Below, in pieces: positions 11,227 through 22,039 of a stretch of DNA of 64,000 bases. A model generated the notes under the pieces. It did not search any database. It was not told the DNA's origin and saw only the letters and a list, made by a program, of their open reading frames with translations. Position numbers and translations under genes: made by a program. Position 1 is the first letter of the stretch. Each line of letters starts with the position of its first letter. This DNA is from Archivesica marissinica (taxonomy: Eukaryota > Mollusca > Bivalvia > Venerida > Vesicomyidae), in the NCBI GenBank assembly GCA_014843695.1, contig CM026404.1:50641833-50705832 (forward strand). The letters run 5' to 3'.

Positions 11227-11640
11227 GCAGATAAATTGAGTTGTAGCTTGGGTGGTAAATGCCAAGACAACAAAAATCCACTACAGACGAGCAGAAAGGC
11301 AGGACTGGAGAAAAGACAGAAGTCGGATACAAGTAGTTGTTGTGGTCAGCAATGTAAAAGTAATAGTTCATCATGCAACACAGTAGATGTTCATGGCGGA
11401 GAATCAGATGCTGTAAGTGATGAGAAAAATCCCATAACTGAGGTAAATCTGTCACCATCTGAAGATACTGCTGATAAAGGCAAAACATGTTGCACATCTG
11501 ATCAGAACAAATCCGCATCATGTGTGGCTTCTCCTTGTGCACCACTGGCTCCTCCTCCACCTCCATTACCAGCAACTAGAGAAGGTATGTGCTGTTCCAA
11601 TCTGTCATTGATCTCGTGGATGAAGAAAACAATTGCTTGA
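11227..11640 (+). CDS. NAA80: NAA80-like N-acetyltransferase, C-terminal exon with polyproline
   Basis: In phase with the previous exon, this exon encodes ADKLSCSLGGKCQ, then a low-complexity Ser/Cys/Lys-rich linker of about 90 residues. APLAPPPPPLP follows, and the C terminus is SLISWMKKTIA before TGA at 11638-11640. NAA80 proteins carry a PPPPPLP segment, which binds profilin, and end with a WM-basic/acidic motif, so the end fits. The linker is unusually Cys-rich (CC, SSCC and TCC pairs). A strong donor-like AAG|GTATGT lies at about 11584, so an alternative spliced C terminus further right is possible. Confidence 0.75.
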   Translation, partial: ADKLSCSLGGKCQDNKNPLQTSRKAGLEKRQKSDTSSCCGQQCKSNSSSCNTVDVHGGESDAVSDEKNPITEVNLSPSEDTADKGKTCCTSDQNKSASCVASPCAPLAPPPPPLPATREGMCCSNLSLISWMKKTIA

Positions 11641-11739
11641 TGAATGAAAATGGGACAGTCTGTATTGTGTGAAACTGGACATATTCAATGTATTCAGAGA
11701 TATATCCACGTTCCAGTTATTATAGCATATCTTGTTAGC

Positions 11740-12480
11740 TTAGCAAAGCTCATATTGTTACCGCAATGTTTCTGTCCGTCAACATTTCAAACATCTTCTC
11801 GTCAGTAACCATTAGATATATCCAACTTTTATGGTCATAATACATGGGTAGGTGGGGGATTACATAATTGTTAAAATCACGTCATTACGTATTCCAAGAT
11901 GGCTGCTGTCTAAAAATATCACAAATGCTTAAATAATCTCACGAACTGCCAACCGGATTTTGGTGAATCTTTGATGGAATGATCGATTCACAAAGCTCTT
12001 TGAAAGTTGTTCGAATGTAGACCCCGGGATCAAAAATGGGCATGGCTCTGGCGGTCACTTAGTGGTTAAATATTATCTTTGACCGAATATGGTCATGGCA
12101 TATATCCAATTGAAGGTATCGACGTAGCCTGGATTTCAGTGTGTTGATTTTTCACTAATTAATTCTGGCAAAATGACATCAGTAACTCAATACCGCCCAA
12201 TTAAAATTGGGCTTGGTGTTAAAATATATCAACGTCTGTTCCCAGGCTAGTATCGACGAGGCAACTGTTCAATTTTCATCAAGATCTGGTGATTACGGCA
12301 ACCAAGATGGCCATCGAAAGGTCAAAACGTCAACCTTTTATGAGAAATTTCAAACGTCTTCTTCATACGAACTGATGTTCAAGGAACTATCCTTTTGTGA
12401 TCCTTGGATGAAGCCTTTCCAAAGTTTTTTAATTAAAGTTCCCCTTAAATCCAAGATGGTCGTCTTCGAAAAATAGCACA
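11740..12480 (+). repeat. Dispersed repeat, about 0.7 kb (copies at 43.6-44.3 kb and 350)
   Basis: The order of landmarks matches 43620-44300. They are ATCTTCTCGTCAGTAACCAT, a GTGGGGGATTACATAATTG word, ATCACGTCATTACGT, CCAAGATGGC, a GATCGA-containing stretch and AAAGTTGTTCGAA. Further on, the words CCAAGATGGCC and GAAAGGTCAAAACG recur. No protein is encoded in a convincing frame; the 89-codon open frame here lies within the repeat. It may be part of an unclassified LINE or DNA element. Confidence 0.65.
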
Positions 12481-12609
12481 AATTCTAAAACAATCTTCAC
12501 ACGAACCTAACCTAAAAATATCTTTGTGCACGATATAGATTTAGCATCTTTTGTTTGTTTGTTACGAATAGTAGTCGGTGGGGGATAACGAATTCAACGA
12601 ATTTGCTTG

Positions 12610-12957
12610 TTAAAATATGCACCTGTCTAATGTTATACCTGGTTTTGTTAGTTCTTGTATGAATTTAGATTGTAGAATTCTCTCAGATGTGACAGTTTTA
12701 GTAACCCAACTTTCTTCGTATAAATATGGCCTGATTACACCACTACTGCTGAATGCAGCCCACACAGTTGTCTTGTCACTTTGTAATGGCTTTTCATCAT
12801 GGAACTCTGCATTTTCTATATTTACATAACCGTGTAGCTCAAAATTGGCCTTATCCGAAAACCAGATTGTATCAAGCAAGCAATCATTCCTAAATACCCA
12901 GTCAGAAATAGTAGAGCGGATAACAATGCTGTATAGCCGTACACCATGTCCGATCAT
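12610..12957 (-). pseudogene. Tc1/mariner-type DDE transposase fragment
   Basis: The minus-strand open frame of 115 codons reads TIWFSDKANFELHGYVN, then TTVWAAFSSSGVIRPYLYE. This is the core of IS630/Tc1/mariner transposases, in which FSDEAxFxLxGxVN contains the first catalytic Asp and VWxAxSxxGIIGPYFFE follows. The first Asp is kept, but the following Glu is Lys. The N-terminal helix-turn-helix domain and the last catalytic residue are missing. It is a truncated, inactive copy, and no terminal inverted repeats were found nearby. Confidence 0.82.
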
Positions 12958-14249
12958 TCAACCAATGCCATTTAAACCATGTGCGATCTGTACACCATCC
13001 AGATAATTATCTAACATTTTGGGAGTAAATTAGATAACAGTTGGAATAACAAGTTAGCTGACAGTGAGTTTAACAGCAGTGAAATATCACCAGTTTGCCC
13101 CGATAGTCCAGATATTCACTCTCTCTAATCTCACTGGTAGATTTATCTATAGATCAGCATATCAAATATATTGAATTGTGATGCATTAAACAGACAATAT
13201 AGTTCTTTTTCATAGCATAATTGATTTCATCATGATATAAAACATACAAAATGACACAAAACCACAATAATCCATCAACTAATGCAAAATATAGCAAGGT
13301 TAACAAATGATATATTGTTTTTGTCAGAACAGAAAATAGCCGCAATGTTGGTTTATTTTTGCACCATTGGCTGCCGCATATTCCAAAACATATGAAACGA
13401 CGCCAAAACCTCCTCAACCAGACAATCCAATTAATTTATATGAGAAAGTGTATAATACACAAATGCCATATTGGAAAATGTCCGCCATTTTGAAATTTCA
13501 ATTGGCTAGGACCGTTATATTGGTAAGTGTGCAATGTAGACTGTTCATAGCAATTTTCATGCTTGTATCACCAACTGAAAGATTATATAACTACTACAAA
13601 TCGTAACCCCAGAAGTCGTGCACAGCTGTAGCCATTACAATTGTGCCCTTAGACAAGGCACTTAACTTCCACATTGCCACTTCTCTTGCCCTCATGGCGA
13701 TGTATTACATCATGAATGTGGTCTCGCATCACGATTAGCCATAACGTTTTCTGTTGAATGCGCATTCCTGGCCAGCCATTAGTTTCATGTCTACAATCCC
13801 TTAATTTGTTAGCTACTCTTCTACTTTGCTTTCTTTGTGGCAGTTGGTCATTTGGATACAGTGTTGAAAATATTCTTTGCACCATAATTGGGGAATTGCC
13901 CAATTCATAAAACAGTTAGCCATGTTTTGAGATAACTAAAACACTATGACGTCATTCATGACATCATCAAACATTACCATGATCTTGTGTAACTTGATTC
14001 TTTAAGTGGACTTAACTGATTTCATTTATCTATTCAATGAATATATACATGCTACCATAATAGTTATATTGCAAACATGGGACATATATTACGAGACACC
14101 ATGCACATGGCCTTTTCCTACATTGTTCAATGATGGGTGGAGGATCAGCGTTTGTGTAGGACTCATTTTTGGAATTTTGTTCCATGTACAATGTAGTATG
14201 TATGGCATTGCATATTCTGTGTCAAATATCATGAAATTCCAACCATCTT
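12958..14249. other. Gene-free stretch
   Basis: Short open frames only (up to 106 codons), none with a recognised domain. No tandem or inverted repeat is evident. Confidence 0.45.
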
Positions 14250-15030
14250 ACAGGGTTCATTCTAGGTCAGAATTTTTGGGAGACGTGAGAAAGCGCGTGA
14301 TCACTTCCTTAAATGGTGTTCTTTAATATACTTCTGCAAAATAGGGTTATAATGCACAGTACAACCATTAAATACAACATTTGAATAGGAGTGCTTTATA
14401 ATGGGCCAGTGTATCTTACTAGATTGTTTCTTTTTAGAGATAAGTGGGGTCCCCTAGGGCGACAATTTCGCCCACATCGCCCTCTAGAATGATCCCTGTC
14501 TTATTTCAAGATAATAGTCAGACACGCAATTCAGACTGGACGGACTGACAATTTCATTCTATTTTATTTTCATATACATATAAACACACAATGCAAACAT
14601 ACATTTACTGTACAATACTTTGGAATGCATACATAATTAATTAATTATACATTATATTTAACAAATTTGTTCTTACATATATAAATATTTTGAGAGAAAT
14701 AGATTTAGAAAGAGTGATAGATAGTGAGACAGAGAGGGTGCTTTTGAGTAATAGGGGAGGGGGAAGAGTGCGAGAGATACAATCAGGGATCATTCTAGAG
14801 GGCGATGTGGGTGAAATTGTCGCCCTAGGGACCCTGACTTCGCCCTCTGGGGGCCCCACTTCTCCCTAAAAAAAATTATTTTTTGGTTTTTATGATTTTC
14901 AAACAAGATTTTGTCTAGTAAGATACACTGGCCCATTATAAAGCACTCCTTCTATTCAAATGTTGTATTTAATGGTTGTACTGTGCATTTGAACCCTATT
15001 TTGCAGAAGAATATTAAAGAAAACCATTTA
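14250..15030. mobile_element. Foldback element with long inverted arms
   Basis: The left arm, about 14310-14505, and right arm, about 14782-15030, are reverse complements. Shared words include CTTCTGCAAAATAGGGTT, AAAGCACTCC/GGAGTGCTTT, GGCCCATTATAAAG, CCCTAGGGCGAC and CATCGCCCTCTAGAATGATC. The right arm carries about 50 bp absent from the left. The spacer is about 275 bp of AT-rich unique sequence. The 60 bp before the left arm (GGTTCATTCTAGGTCAGAAT...) recur inverted at 25035-25098, so the unit belongs to a family. No transposase is encoded. Confidence 0.85.
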
Positions 15031-15396
15031 GGCCAAAAAAAATAAAATGTTTGTTTCCGATTTCACTGTCAGAAAAAATAGGGATTTTTTTTGATTTTTT
15101 AAAAAAAATTTTTTATAAGCCTAGCTTACCAGAAAGTCACAGTAAAGGATTACAACTTGCATCTATAACCGATAGTTCGCACAACCTACACTATTTACAT
15201 TCATTGCTTTGACTTGTCAGCTATTTTGATGGGCAAACTTCATAAAATCTAATTGAATAAAAATCAGAAATCAATTTTCAGCCAGCTTGATATAAAAGAA
15301 ATGAAATGAAATCATGATGCAGATATTAAATGCATTTCAAATACCTGCATTTAGCACTATAGATCTACAGGAAATGTTCTTGTTTAGTACACATGT
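15031..15396. other. Gene-free AT-rich stretch
   Basis: Poly-A/T runs near 15040-15115; nothing else recognised. Confidence 0.5.
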
Positions 15397-15641
15397 GAAA
15401 TTGTGTGTGTGTTTTACGTTTATTTATCGTCGCTACCGGTTGCCCATATGAGCGATGCCTCCTGAAGAAATTAGTTATTCTTTTACGTGCACGGTGTAAA
15501 GCACCGACATGAGACCTTGGTTTAACGTCCCATTTGAAAGACTGTTAATTTTATTAGGGTCAGACGGGGGATCGAACCTGCGATCCCTGGATTACCAGTC
15601 CAGCGTGTTACCACTGGACTACATATCCGTCGAAATTGTGT
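15397..15641 (-). mobile_element. tRNA-Thr-like SINE, full length, with 10-bp TSD
   Basis: The element spans 15407-15631 between identical 10-bp flanks GAAATTGTGT (15397-15406 and 15632-15641). The minus strand starts with a tRNA-like head near 15625: an A-box-like TAGTCCAGTGGTAACACG, an anticodon arm CTGGACTGGTAATCCAG whose loop reads GGT (Thr), and a B box GGTTCGATCCCC. The body contains a block with GTGCTTTACACCGTGCACG. The 3' tail is an ACACAC run. Related copies are at 26735, 41708, 44803 and 51997. The perfect TSD implies a fairly recent insertion. Confidence 0.88.
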
Positions 15642-15802
15642 TTTGATATCATTTTATATACAAAGTATCTTTTTAAAAACAATTGCCCACCATAATTGCA
15701 TCTAATTAAAGCAATGGAGTTAAATAATTGTGTAATGGGAATTACCTAGTAGTACATGTACGTAGTTGTATTTTCAGAATTATATGATAGTGTTTATATG
15801 AA

Positions 15803-15939
15803 CCCTGCTGTGAAATTTCCAACCACAATACAATTGCAAAAAGTGTAGACCCAGATCGGATGACACATTTACAATGTGGCAGCTGATCTTGGCGTACACC
15901 ATTTGTATGTTTTTATGTCCTGGAAATCTCATAGCAGGG
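15803..15939. mobile_element. Palindromic MITE, family P
   Basis: The ends are CCCTGCTGTGAAATTTCC and GGAAATCTCATAGCAGGG, near-perfect inverted repeats. The inverted homology continues inward: AACCACAATACA against TGTTTTTATG (weak here), and GTGTAGACCCAGATC against GATCTTGGCGTACAC. A much better preserved arm pair is at 22675-22800. A partial palindrome with GATCCAGATC lies at 15990-16015. No coding capacity. Confidence 0.75.
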
Positions 15940-16064
15940 GGAAAATAAAGATTTTATCAGTTTCATACTACATAGCTATACTGCAAACCATGCAGATCCA
16001 GATCAAAAGCGATCTGCACTGTTAGATGTGTAAAACTGCATCAGTTCAAGTGATACATGATACT

Positions 16065-17379
16065 TCACTTTGTGGTATTCTTTCCATATGGTCTATGAAC
16101 AATGGTTTGTTTGCCATTGCCCAAGCACAGATCGCATATTGGCAATACAGTTTTATACGATTTTTTCAACTCCTGGTCTACTTCGGCACCAGAGCTTCCA
16201 CAATGGCAACAAATGTCCACTGGCCCCAAAGAAGCTCCATAATAGCAGATCTCCACTGTGGTTGCACATTCCAGTGGCCGACATTTCACATCCAACGCAA
16301 AGGTGGGCTCCTTCACATCAACGGTACCACACGTAAAGTCACTCTCGTTCAGGTCAGCCGCCAAAGACGTTTTTTGGCGTCCTGTCAGTCTGTGTTTACT
16401 GTACACAACTCTAGGTTTTCGACACTCTATACACTCAACGTAAGCTCTAGCATTCTGTGTTGTATACAGGTGTGAATCATATTCAGATTCATTGCCTTCA
16501 CAAACATTCGGTGTTGTTTGCCGTTTCTTTCCTTTCTGATTTTGAGGGTTCTTTGCTTTGATAGATGGTCTAGCCAACTCTGTTGTGTCCATGTTTTTTA
16601 CAGTTTCATACTTCAGATAGTGTTCACCACTATCATCAAGCATAGGGTCAGGCAACCATGCTATTTGATCAGATTTGCTTGGACTACAGCAAGCTGGGTT
16701 TTGACATTTCCTGATCTGAAATATGTAATGTCTTTCACGGCAGTGATCAGACACCCATTGAACATATTCCTGATTTTTGCTTGTGTGCACCTTCTGAAGT
16801 TTGCCAGTATCAAGTGTAGGAAATAGTTCACGCAAATGGCGCTGCATGATGTCAATATCACCTTCACTAACAGGATCAATGACTTGGAACGGTTCCTCTT
16901 TCAACTTGAGTCTCAAAAAACGGTTTCTCACTGTTGACTGTACAGGTTCAATGGACTGTTTCCATGTGTCTTTAACTTCTGGTTGTTTTCTGGCTAATTC
17001 TCTGAGTTCAGCCATGCTGCCACACTTCTTGACAACCTTTTCACCTTCTTCATCCAATGATTTTCTTTCTAATGAGCAATTCTACAAACCTAAGTTTAAA
17101 ATTGACATGATACGTTCTGCTGCATTCGTCCAGCTGTGCCCCGGGGCACATCGAGCATGCACTAACAAGTCTAAGTCAAGCTCTTTGAAGATACAAATGT
17201 TGGAACATTTAACACTCTGCAAATTGTTTCGCTGATCTGTACCACCATCAGTATACTTTAACAGGATGTCAGGTTTTCATCTGCTAGAAGCTTGCACTGC
17301 ACAACAGCATGCCTAAGGGGACTTGATTGTTCAAAGACCGAGTCATTTGTGACAGTTGTTACATTTCCTTGCACGAATG
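16065..17379 (-). pseudogene. DDE-like transposase-type multicopy gene with Cys-rich C terminus, broken
   Basis: Read on the minus strand, the 5' part (about 17379-17060) encodes LRHAVVQCKLLADEN, a one-base frame break, PDILLKYTDGGTDQRNNL and then LDLDLLVHARCAPGHSW, AERIMSILNLGL and a stop. A 330-codon open frame from 17057 to 16065 follows. The DGGxD-xxN and PxxxWxNxxERxM motifs resemble an integrase-like D...E core known to me from many near-identical invertebrate genes. The C-terminal half has CxxC pairs (CIECRKPRVVY, CCHCG, CDLC) that suggest zinc binding. The TAG after NLGL stands where family members have Gln. The function is not established. The 5' end is cut by the LTR fragment at 17380. 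Confidence 0.65.
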
Positions 17380-17482
17380 CCGGTTAGACACTTGTTGATT
17401 TAATCATTCGCGGAATATTTCAATGATGTAACGTTTTTTACATATATCTGGGTTGGTTCGCTCTTAAGCGTGTCGGGCCAAT
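17380..17482 (-). mobile_element. LTR fragment (103 bp), downstream copy
   Basis: Almost identical to 20460-20562. On the minus strand it reads from TGGCCCGACACG to GTCTAACCGGCA. It is joined at 17482 to the truncated integrase coding sequence and at 17379 to the DDE-like gene. It is the remaining part of the 3' LTR. Confidence 0.8.
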
Positions 17483-18510
17483 AAAACTCTGATAAGACCC
17501 TATCCATGGTCTTCCTAATCCCCAGATGTCCTCCCATGAGAGAGTCATGTGCCAACTTAAGCACAGCTTCCCTACCCTCAGTTGGTACAACTAACTAATG
17601 CAACTTCCTCTCATCCTGAGAACTAAATTCCCGATACATTAAAGACCGCTTCAAGACAAATTTTATTGTCCCCGATCCCTTACATTTTCGTTCTTCCCCT
17701 GTGTTCGCTAAGCTCCTAAGTTTATCTAACCCTTTATCATTAGTCTGCTTTTCCGCAAATTCCTGGCTGGACATATCTAACACTGGACTAGGGACACCCA
17801 ATTTACGATACGGTTTTTGTTTAGCCTGTGACCGTGTCTCTACAGCCTGTACCACTACATCATTAGACTCTGGATACTTTGCCCCTGCAATGTTCCCTAA
17901 CACAACATCATACATTGCATTGTCTACGCATAACGCCTCTGTTTGCCCACTAAAGTATGGACAGTCAATCTCTACCATTGCTAGCGGAAAATATCTAACA
18001 CTACCATCAATGTATCGACACGCTCTATCTTTCCCCAGAAACTGGTCTGATGCCACTAACTCACGTCTCACTACAACACAAGTACTTCCCGTATCACGCA
18101 TCACCTCTACCGGTCTTCCATTCAATCTGCCGGCTTTGGACGGACAATTCCGATCACTTAAAGCTCCCAACTCTTCCCATGTATCATCTGTATCTGACAC
18201 ACAACAGTTACCTTCACCACGAGGAGGATAACCTCTACCCCTAAGACGACTACGTGGCCTAAAGTTTCCTCTACCTCTAAACTCATAAAAGGTGCTATTC
18301 GGGCGTTCATCCGACACCATCGCTACCTTATCATTCCTCCGTCTACAGTCTTCTGCTCTGTGATTAGTCATCCCACAGTTATTACACTTCCTATATGGTG
18401 CGACCTTCCTACTATAGTCTCTATTCTGCCGAGGAAATACAGGAGTAGGGTTCTTACTTCCATTAAAACCTTTACTATCTCGGGTTACTACATTCTGAAT
18501 ACCACCTCAG
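17483..18510 (-). pseudogene. Ty3/gypsy-type pol fragment: zinc knuckle, protease, integrase N terminus
   Basis: On the minus strand a CCHC knuckle (C-NN-C-GMTN-H-RAED-C, about 18405-18360) is followed by an aspartic protease with MRDTGSTCVVV (about 18090). The protease C-terminal LGNIAGAKYPE region comes next, then a linker. The integrase zinc-binding start (AHDSLMGGHLGIRKTMDRVL, then FYWP) is at about 17555-17485. One TAG at 17592-17594 interrupts the linker, and a TGA near 18508 separates gag. There is no reverse transcriptase or RNase H between protease and integrase. Gmr1-type elements have this order (protease-integrase-RT). The rest of integrase and any RT are deleted at the junction with the LTR. 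Confidence 0.78.
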
Positions 18511-19553
18511 ACCTCTGAGAACAAATCTGCTTGTATAGCCATGTCATTGGACTGGGTAAACTGTTTCTCCTTGAGAAATACATACAACTCTACTACATAT
18601 ACCAAGCAACTGATCTCTGATCAAATAATCTGTCACCGCCTCATACGTCTGCTCTACATGTCCTAATTCTAGCCATCTATCTAAATAGTTCCTAGACCGC
18701 CTTAAAAACTGAACAAACGTTTCCCCTTTCTCCGGTTTAGCAAATTTAAACCTGGTTCGGAATCCTTCCTCGGTTAGCTCAAACCGTTTAAGTAATGCTA
18801 CCTTAAGCTTATCATAGTCAAGAGAGTCATCAAATGGTAACCTGGAATACACATCTAGAGCTTTTCCCTTTAGTAATGCACTTAAATGCAGGGACCACTG
18901 ATTTGGTTCCCAACACTGAACTTGTGCGTAGCGTTCAAATCTCGACAAATAACTATCCATGTTATCCGTGTCTGCCTCAAAGGGAGGTAATTTTGGCCCT
19001 TTCACGTGACTAACACCCCCTGACTTCGATACACTAGGCTTACTGTCCTTAGCTAACTCTGCTAACTCTATGGCTCTCTGATGTTCCATACCAGCTACTT
19101 CTAAAGCTCTCTTATGTTCCTCATCTGCTCTAACTCGGTCGGCTTCTATTTTATCTTTCTCCATCTCTAGTTCTATTTCTAACTTATGTTTCTCTGCTGC
19201 TCTATCTAGCTCTATTCTCCGATTTTCTAATTCATACTTCTCCTTCTCAGCGTGCCTAGCTAATTCAAACTTCTCTCTCTCTCAGCTTGCCTAGCTAATT
19301 CAAGATTCTTATTTTCTAATTCTAACTTCTCCTTCTCAGCCTGTCTAGCTAATTCTAACTTCTCCTTCTCAGCCTGTCTAGCTAATTCAAACTTCTCCTT
19401 CTCAGCCTGTCTCTCATTCAATCGGGCCAGTCTTTCTTTCTCTTGTTCCTCTGAAACAAACTTCCTAAGTTCATCATATTTATACCCCAGCTCCTTTCCT
19501 AGGACTGCCAAATCCTTAAGGCTACTCATGTTTCTACACTGTCTACTACCCAC
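18511..19553 (-). pseudogene. Ty3/gypsy-type gag, frameshifted
   Basis: The ORF at 19260-19553 begins with an ATG near 19529 (MSSLKDLAVLGKELGYKY) and encodes a Glu/Lys/Arg-rich coiled coil with tandem LARQAEKEK repeats. A frame break near 19200 leads into 18544-19164. That frame holds the capsid-like retrotransposon gag domain: KLPPFEADTDNMDSYLSRFE, then LHLSALLKGKALDVYSRL and LLKRFELTEEGFRTRFK. Another frame break near 18600 is followed by a short in-frame FTQSNDMAIQADLF segment. It encodes virus-like particle protein in active relatives; this copy is inactive. Confidence 0.82.
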
Positions 19554-20268
19554 TAATTACAATAACACTAACCCACCTTATTAACTCTAGGTTAAGGGTA
19601 TACAAATCCCTCTACTCTACCCTATTTTATGAATACACAACACAGTACTCACTAGTTACCCGTTGGTTACTCGCCCAATGCTGCTCTACACCTATTGCGC
19701 GGTCTCATTAATCACCCTATATTCTAGCATCGATGTCCCGCAATTAAACCACAACAATTATTATAGGTATACACAACTATAGATTAACCCACTATAAATA
19801 TAGAACCCTCACTGTCTGTAAAGACAATGTGCTTTAAATACTTAGTCTCTCCAATAAATAGAGTCACAACATTCGTCAATAATTTCCACCTACACGCTGG
19901 TAGGGTTTACAACAGGTGGGACACCTTACAGGAGACGTTCGGCTATGAATATATAGCTCTCCGTAATATGTGATGTTATGCAGTCCGTCATACAAGATAA
20001 CAAGGAACGACAACCCTCAGCACGTGCTTAACTACGCAACCTGGGAATCATCATTGGGTCTTCCTTAATATATCGAACTCACCCCAGGACACATTTCAGG
20101 TCAGTAGAGTTGTCTGTTCTGTCTTGTCTGCGACTGGAGCACACGTCTACAATATCAAAGTGTAAGCCGTTTAAGATAACCGAAATATTATAACTATCTG
20201 TGCAACATTAAAATAGAAGAGCCTTTACAAATAGGTAGTTAGTGTATTCTTCCCATAGATCGTACTCG
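19554..20268 (-). other. Untranslated leader of the gypsy-type element
   Basis: This lies between the primer-binding site and gag. It has no long open frame and no recognisable motif beyond AT-rich sequence with short direct repeats. Confidence 0.5.
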
Positions 20269-20299
20269 ACTGGATATCCCACTTCTGACACCATGACAC
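20269..20299 (-). promoter_or_regulatory. tRNA primer-binding site of the gypsy-type element
   Basis: The minus strand reads TGGTGTCAGAAGTGGGAT. This is the complement of the 3' end (ending CCA) of a tRNA of the Leu/Ser type used as primer by many Ty3/gypsy elements. It lies just after a CA dinucleotide that would close the 5' LTR. Confidence 0.7.
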
Positions 20300-20562
20300 A
20301 AGATGATCCAAGGGGGAGTACTCACTATGGTAGAATACTAAGACAATGTACAATATCTACAATTTATTTACATATAAATGAATGATGATGATGCAAGAGG
20401 TAATGACTCGAACGTCATTTGGCGGCCTGAAAAGTTCACGTGTTCCGTTGTTAGTTCTTTGCCGGTTAGACACTTGTTGATTTAATCATTCGCGGAATAT
20501 TTCAATGATGTAACGTTTTTTACATATATCTGGGTTGGTTCGCTCTTAAGCGTGTCGGGCCA
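20300..20562 (-). mobile_element. 5' LTR of the gypsy-type element (at least its 3' 263 bp)
   Basis: It ends with TCATCTTGTGTCA directly before the primer-binding site. Its first 103 bp match the fragment at 17380-17482. The exact 5' end is uncertain: 20562 is where the match stops, but that may be a deletion junction and not the LTR end. I found no target-site duplication. Confidence 0.6.
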
Positions 20563-22039
20563 ACCTCCTATGCCGGTTTCCTGGTTGTCCGGTCACGTGG
20601 TAACTCCGGGTCGTTCCGGTCTGCAGTTCCACTGTTAGTTGCTTAGCCTGGTGGGTCTGTCGTCGCTCATCTGGCGATTACGTTGGTGACGTCCTTTGAC
20701 GGCTATCCACACATTGGCAGTTCCCCAGCTGTTAGCATCTCACACTCCATGTTGCGTGCGGCTACAATTTTATAATAAGTACGTCATATTAAAGACGAGC
20801 ATCTAGTATGCATGTTCATTGGTATTCCATACCTGTGACTTAAACTAAGTCGGTTCCACCTGGTGTAGGCTCAGCTCCTATCTCATAGTGCCCTTCGCAT
20901 CTAATTCACCAGTTTCCGCGTAAATACATACAGTTTCGTGACATCTTATCAATTATGTGGTTACATCGACAAAGTTCCATTATATCAATCAAGTTCCCTC
21001 ATACATGAGTATATACATAATACGTCAATTGTACACTGTAAGCTGTGTACATAACACCTTAATTATTCACTGTATGGTTACCTTAGTTCATAACGGACGG
21101 ATGCCGTATAACGTATCGGACTGGCACCATTCATACATCAGCCGGACGATATCTCAGTGACATTCACATTTATACATCCATGACAATATAAAGTAACAAT
21201 ATAAAGTAATTACATTCAAAGTATGCAACATAGTAACATGCCTTTAGACTCCTTATTCCAATGGAACATGTTTCGCCATCGGGCGAACTATAGTTGTATA
21301 AATAACCACCTGGTTACTAATTTACAATGAATGAAACCCCGGTCAGTTCTACATAATGAACTGGTTGCGTAATCAAGTGAATGCATCGTAATCAAGTGAA
21401 TGCAAACTGCATACCAAGTTCTATATACTGAACTTGTTTCGCACTCAAGTGAAAGTAAACTATATACTAAACCATTGCAATAATTTACTCGAATAGCTAT
21501 AACGCAAAAGACACCACCTTCTGTAGGCTGGTGAAAACAGTCAAGATTCCTTGCACAATTTGGCTATAAATATACAGTGAGAATAGTAGCCAAATTGAGT
21601 TTTAAAAGAAATATCTATAAATTGCACTTACGTGATCAAATCCGCATTTCGCTCTGACCAAATTCTCACAACGTTTGCTCCACTCACGGTCAGTTCGTGT
21701 TGTCTCGTTTGAAGTGAATGGTAATATGTCAGGTCTCTTACTGTGTTAAATAGTTGTTCAGCCCATGCTAATCTCACAATTCACTAAATCCCTGTGCTAC
21801 CGTTATCATGTGATATGTAAAATAAACTAGTTTATAGAGGCCCTGGTATATGGATTTATTACAATCGGTTACACAGAACTAAACCTTATTATGTTATCTC
21901 TGTCCGATATTATCCAGGAAACGCTTTAAATAGTTCCCCTATAACATCCAAGAAGATTGGATCCTCTTAGATCACTATACCTCCCCTTATACCTGGATCT
22001 TTGAAGATGTGTTTACCTTTATTGGAAAACCCCTTCTAT
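20563..22039. other. Gene-free stretch
   Basis: May include the remaining 5' part of the LTR. Short direct repeats of ATCAAGTGAATGCA occur near 21375-21400. No open frame with a recognised domain. Confidence 0.4.

Noticed and set aside
15560..15630. Possible functional tRNA gene
   Set aside because: It is the head of a dispersed SINE with target-site duplications and several copies in the window; the acceptor stem is not closed.
16026..17235. Several plus-strand frames of 88-149 codons
   Set aside because: Opposite-strand shadows of the longer minus-strand DDE-like frame.
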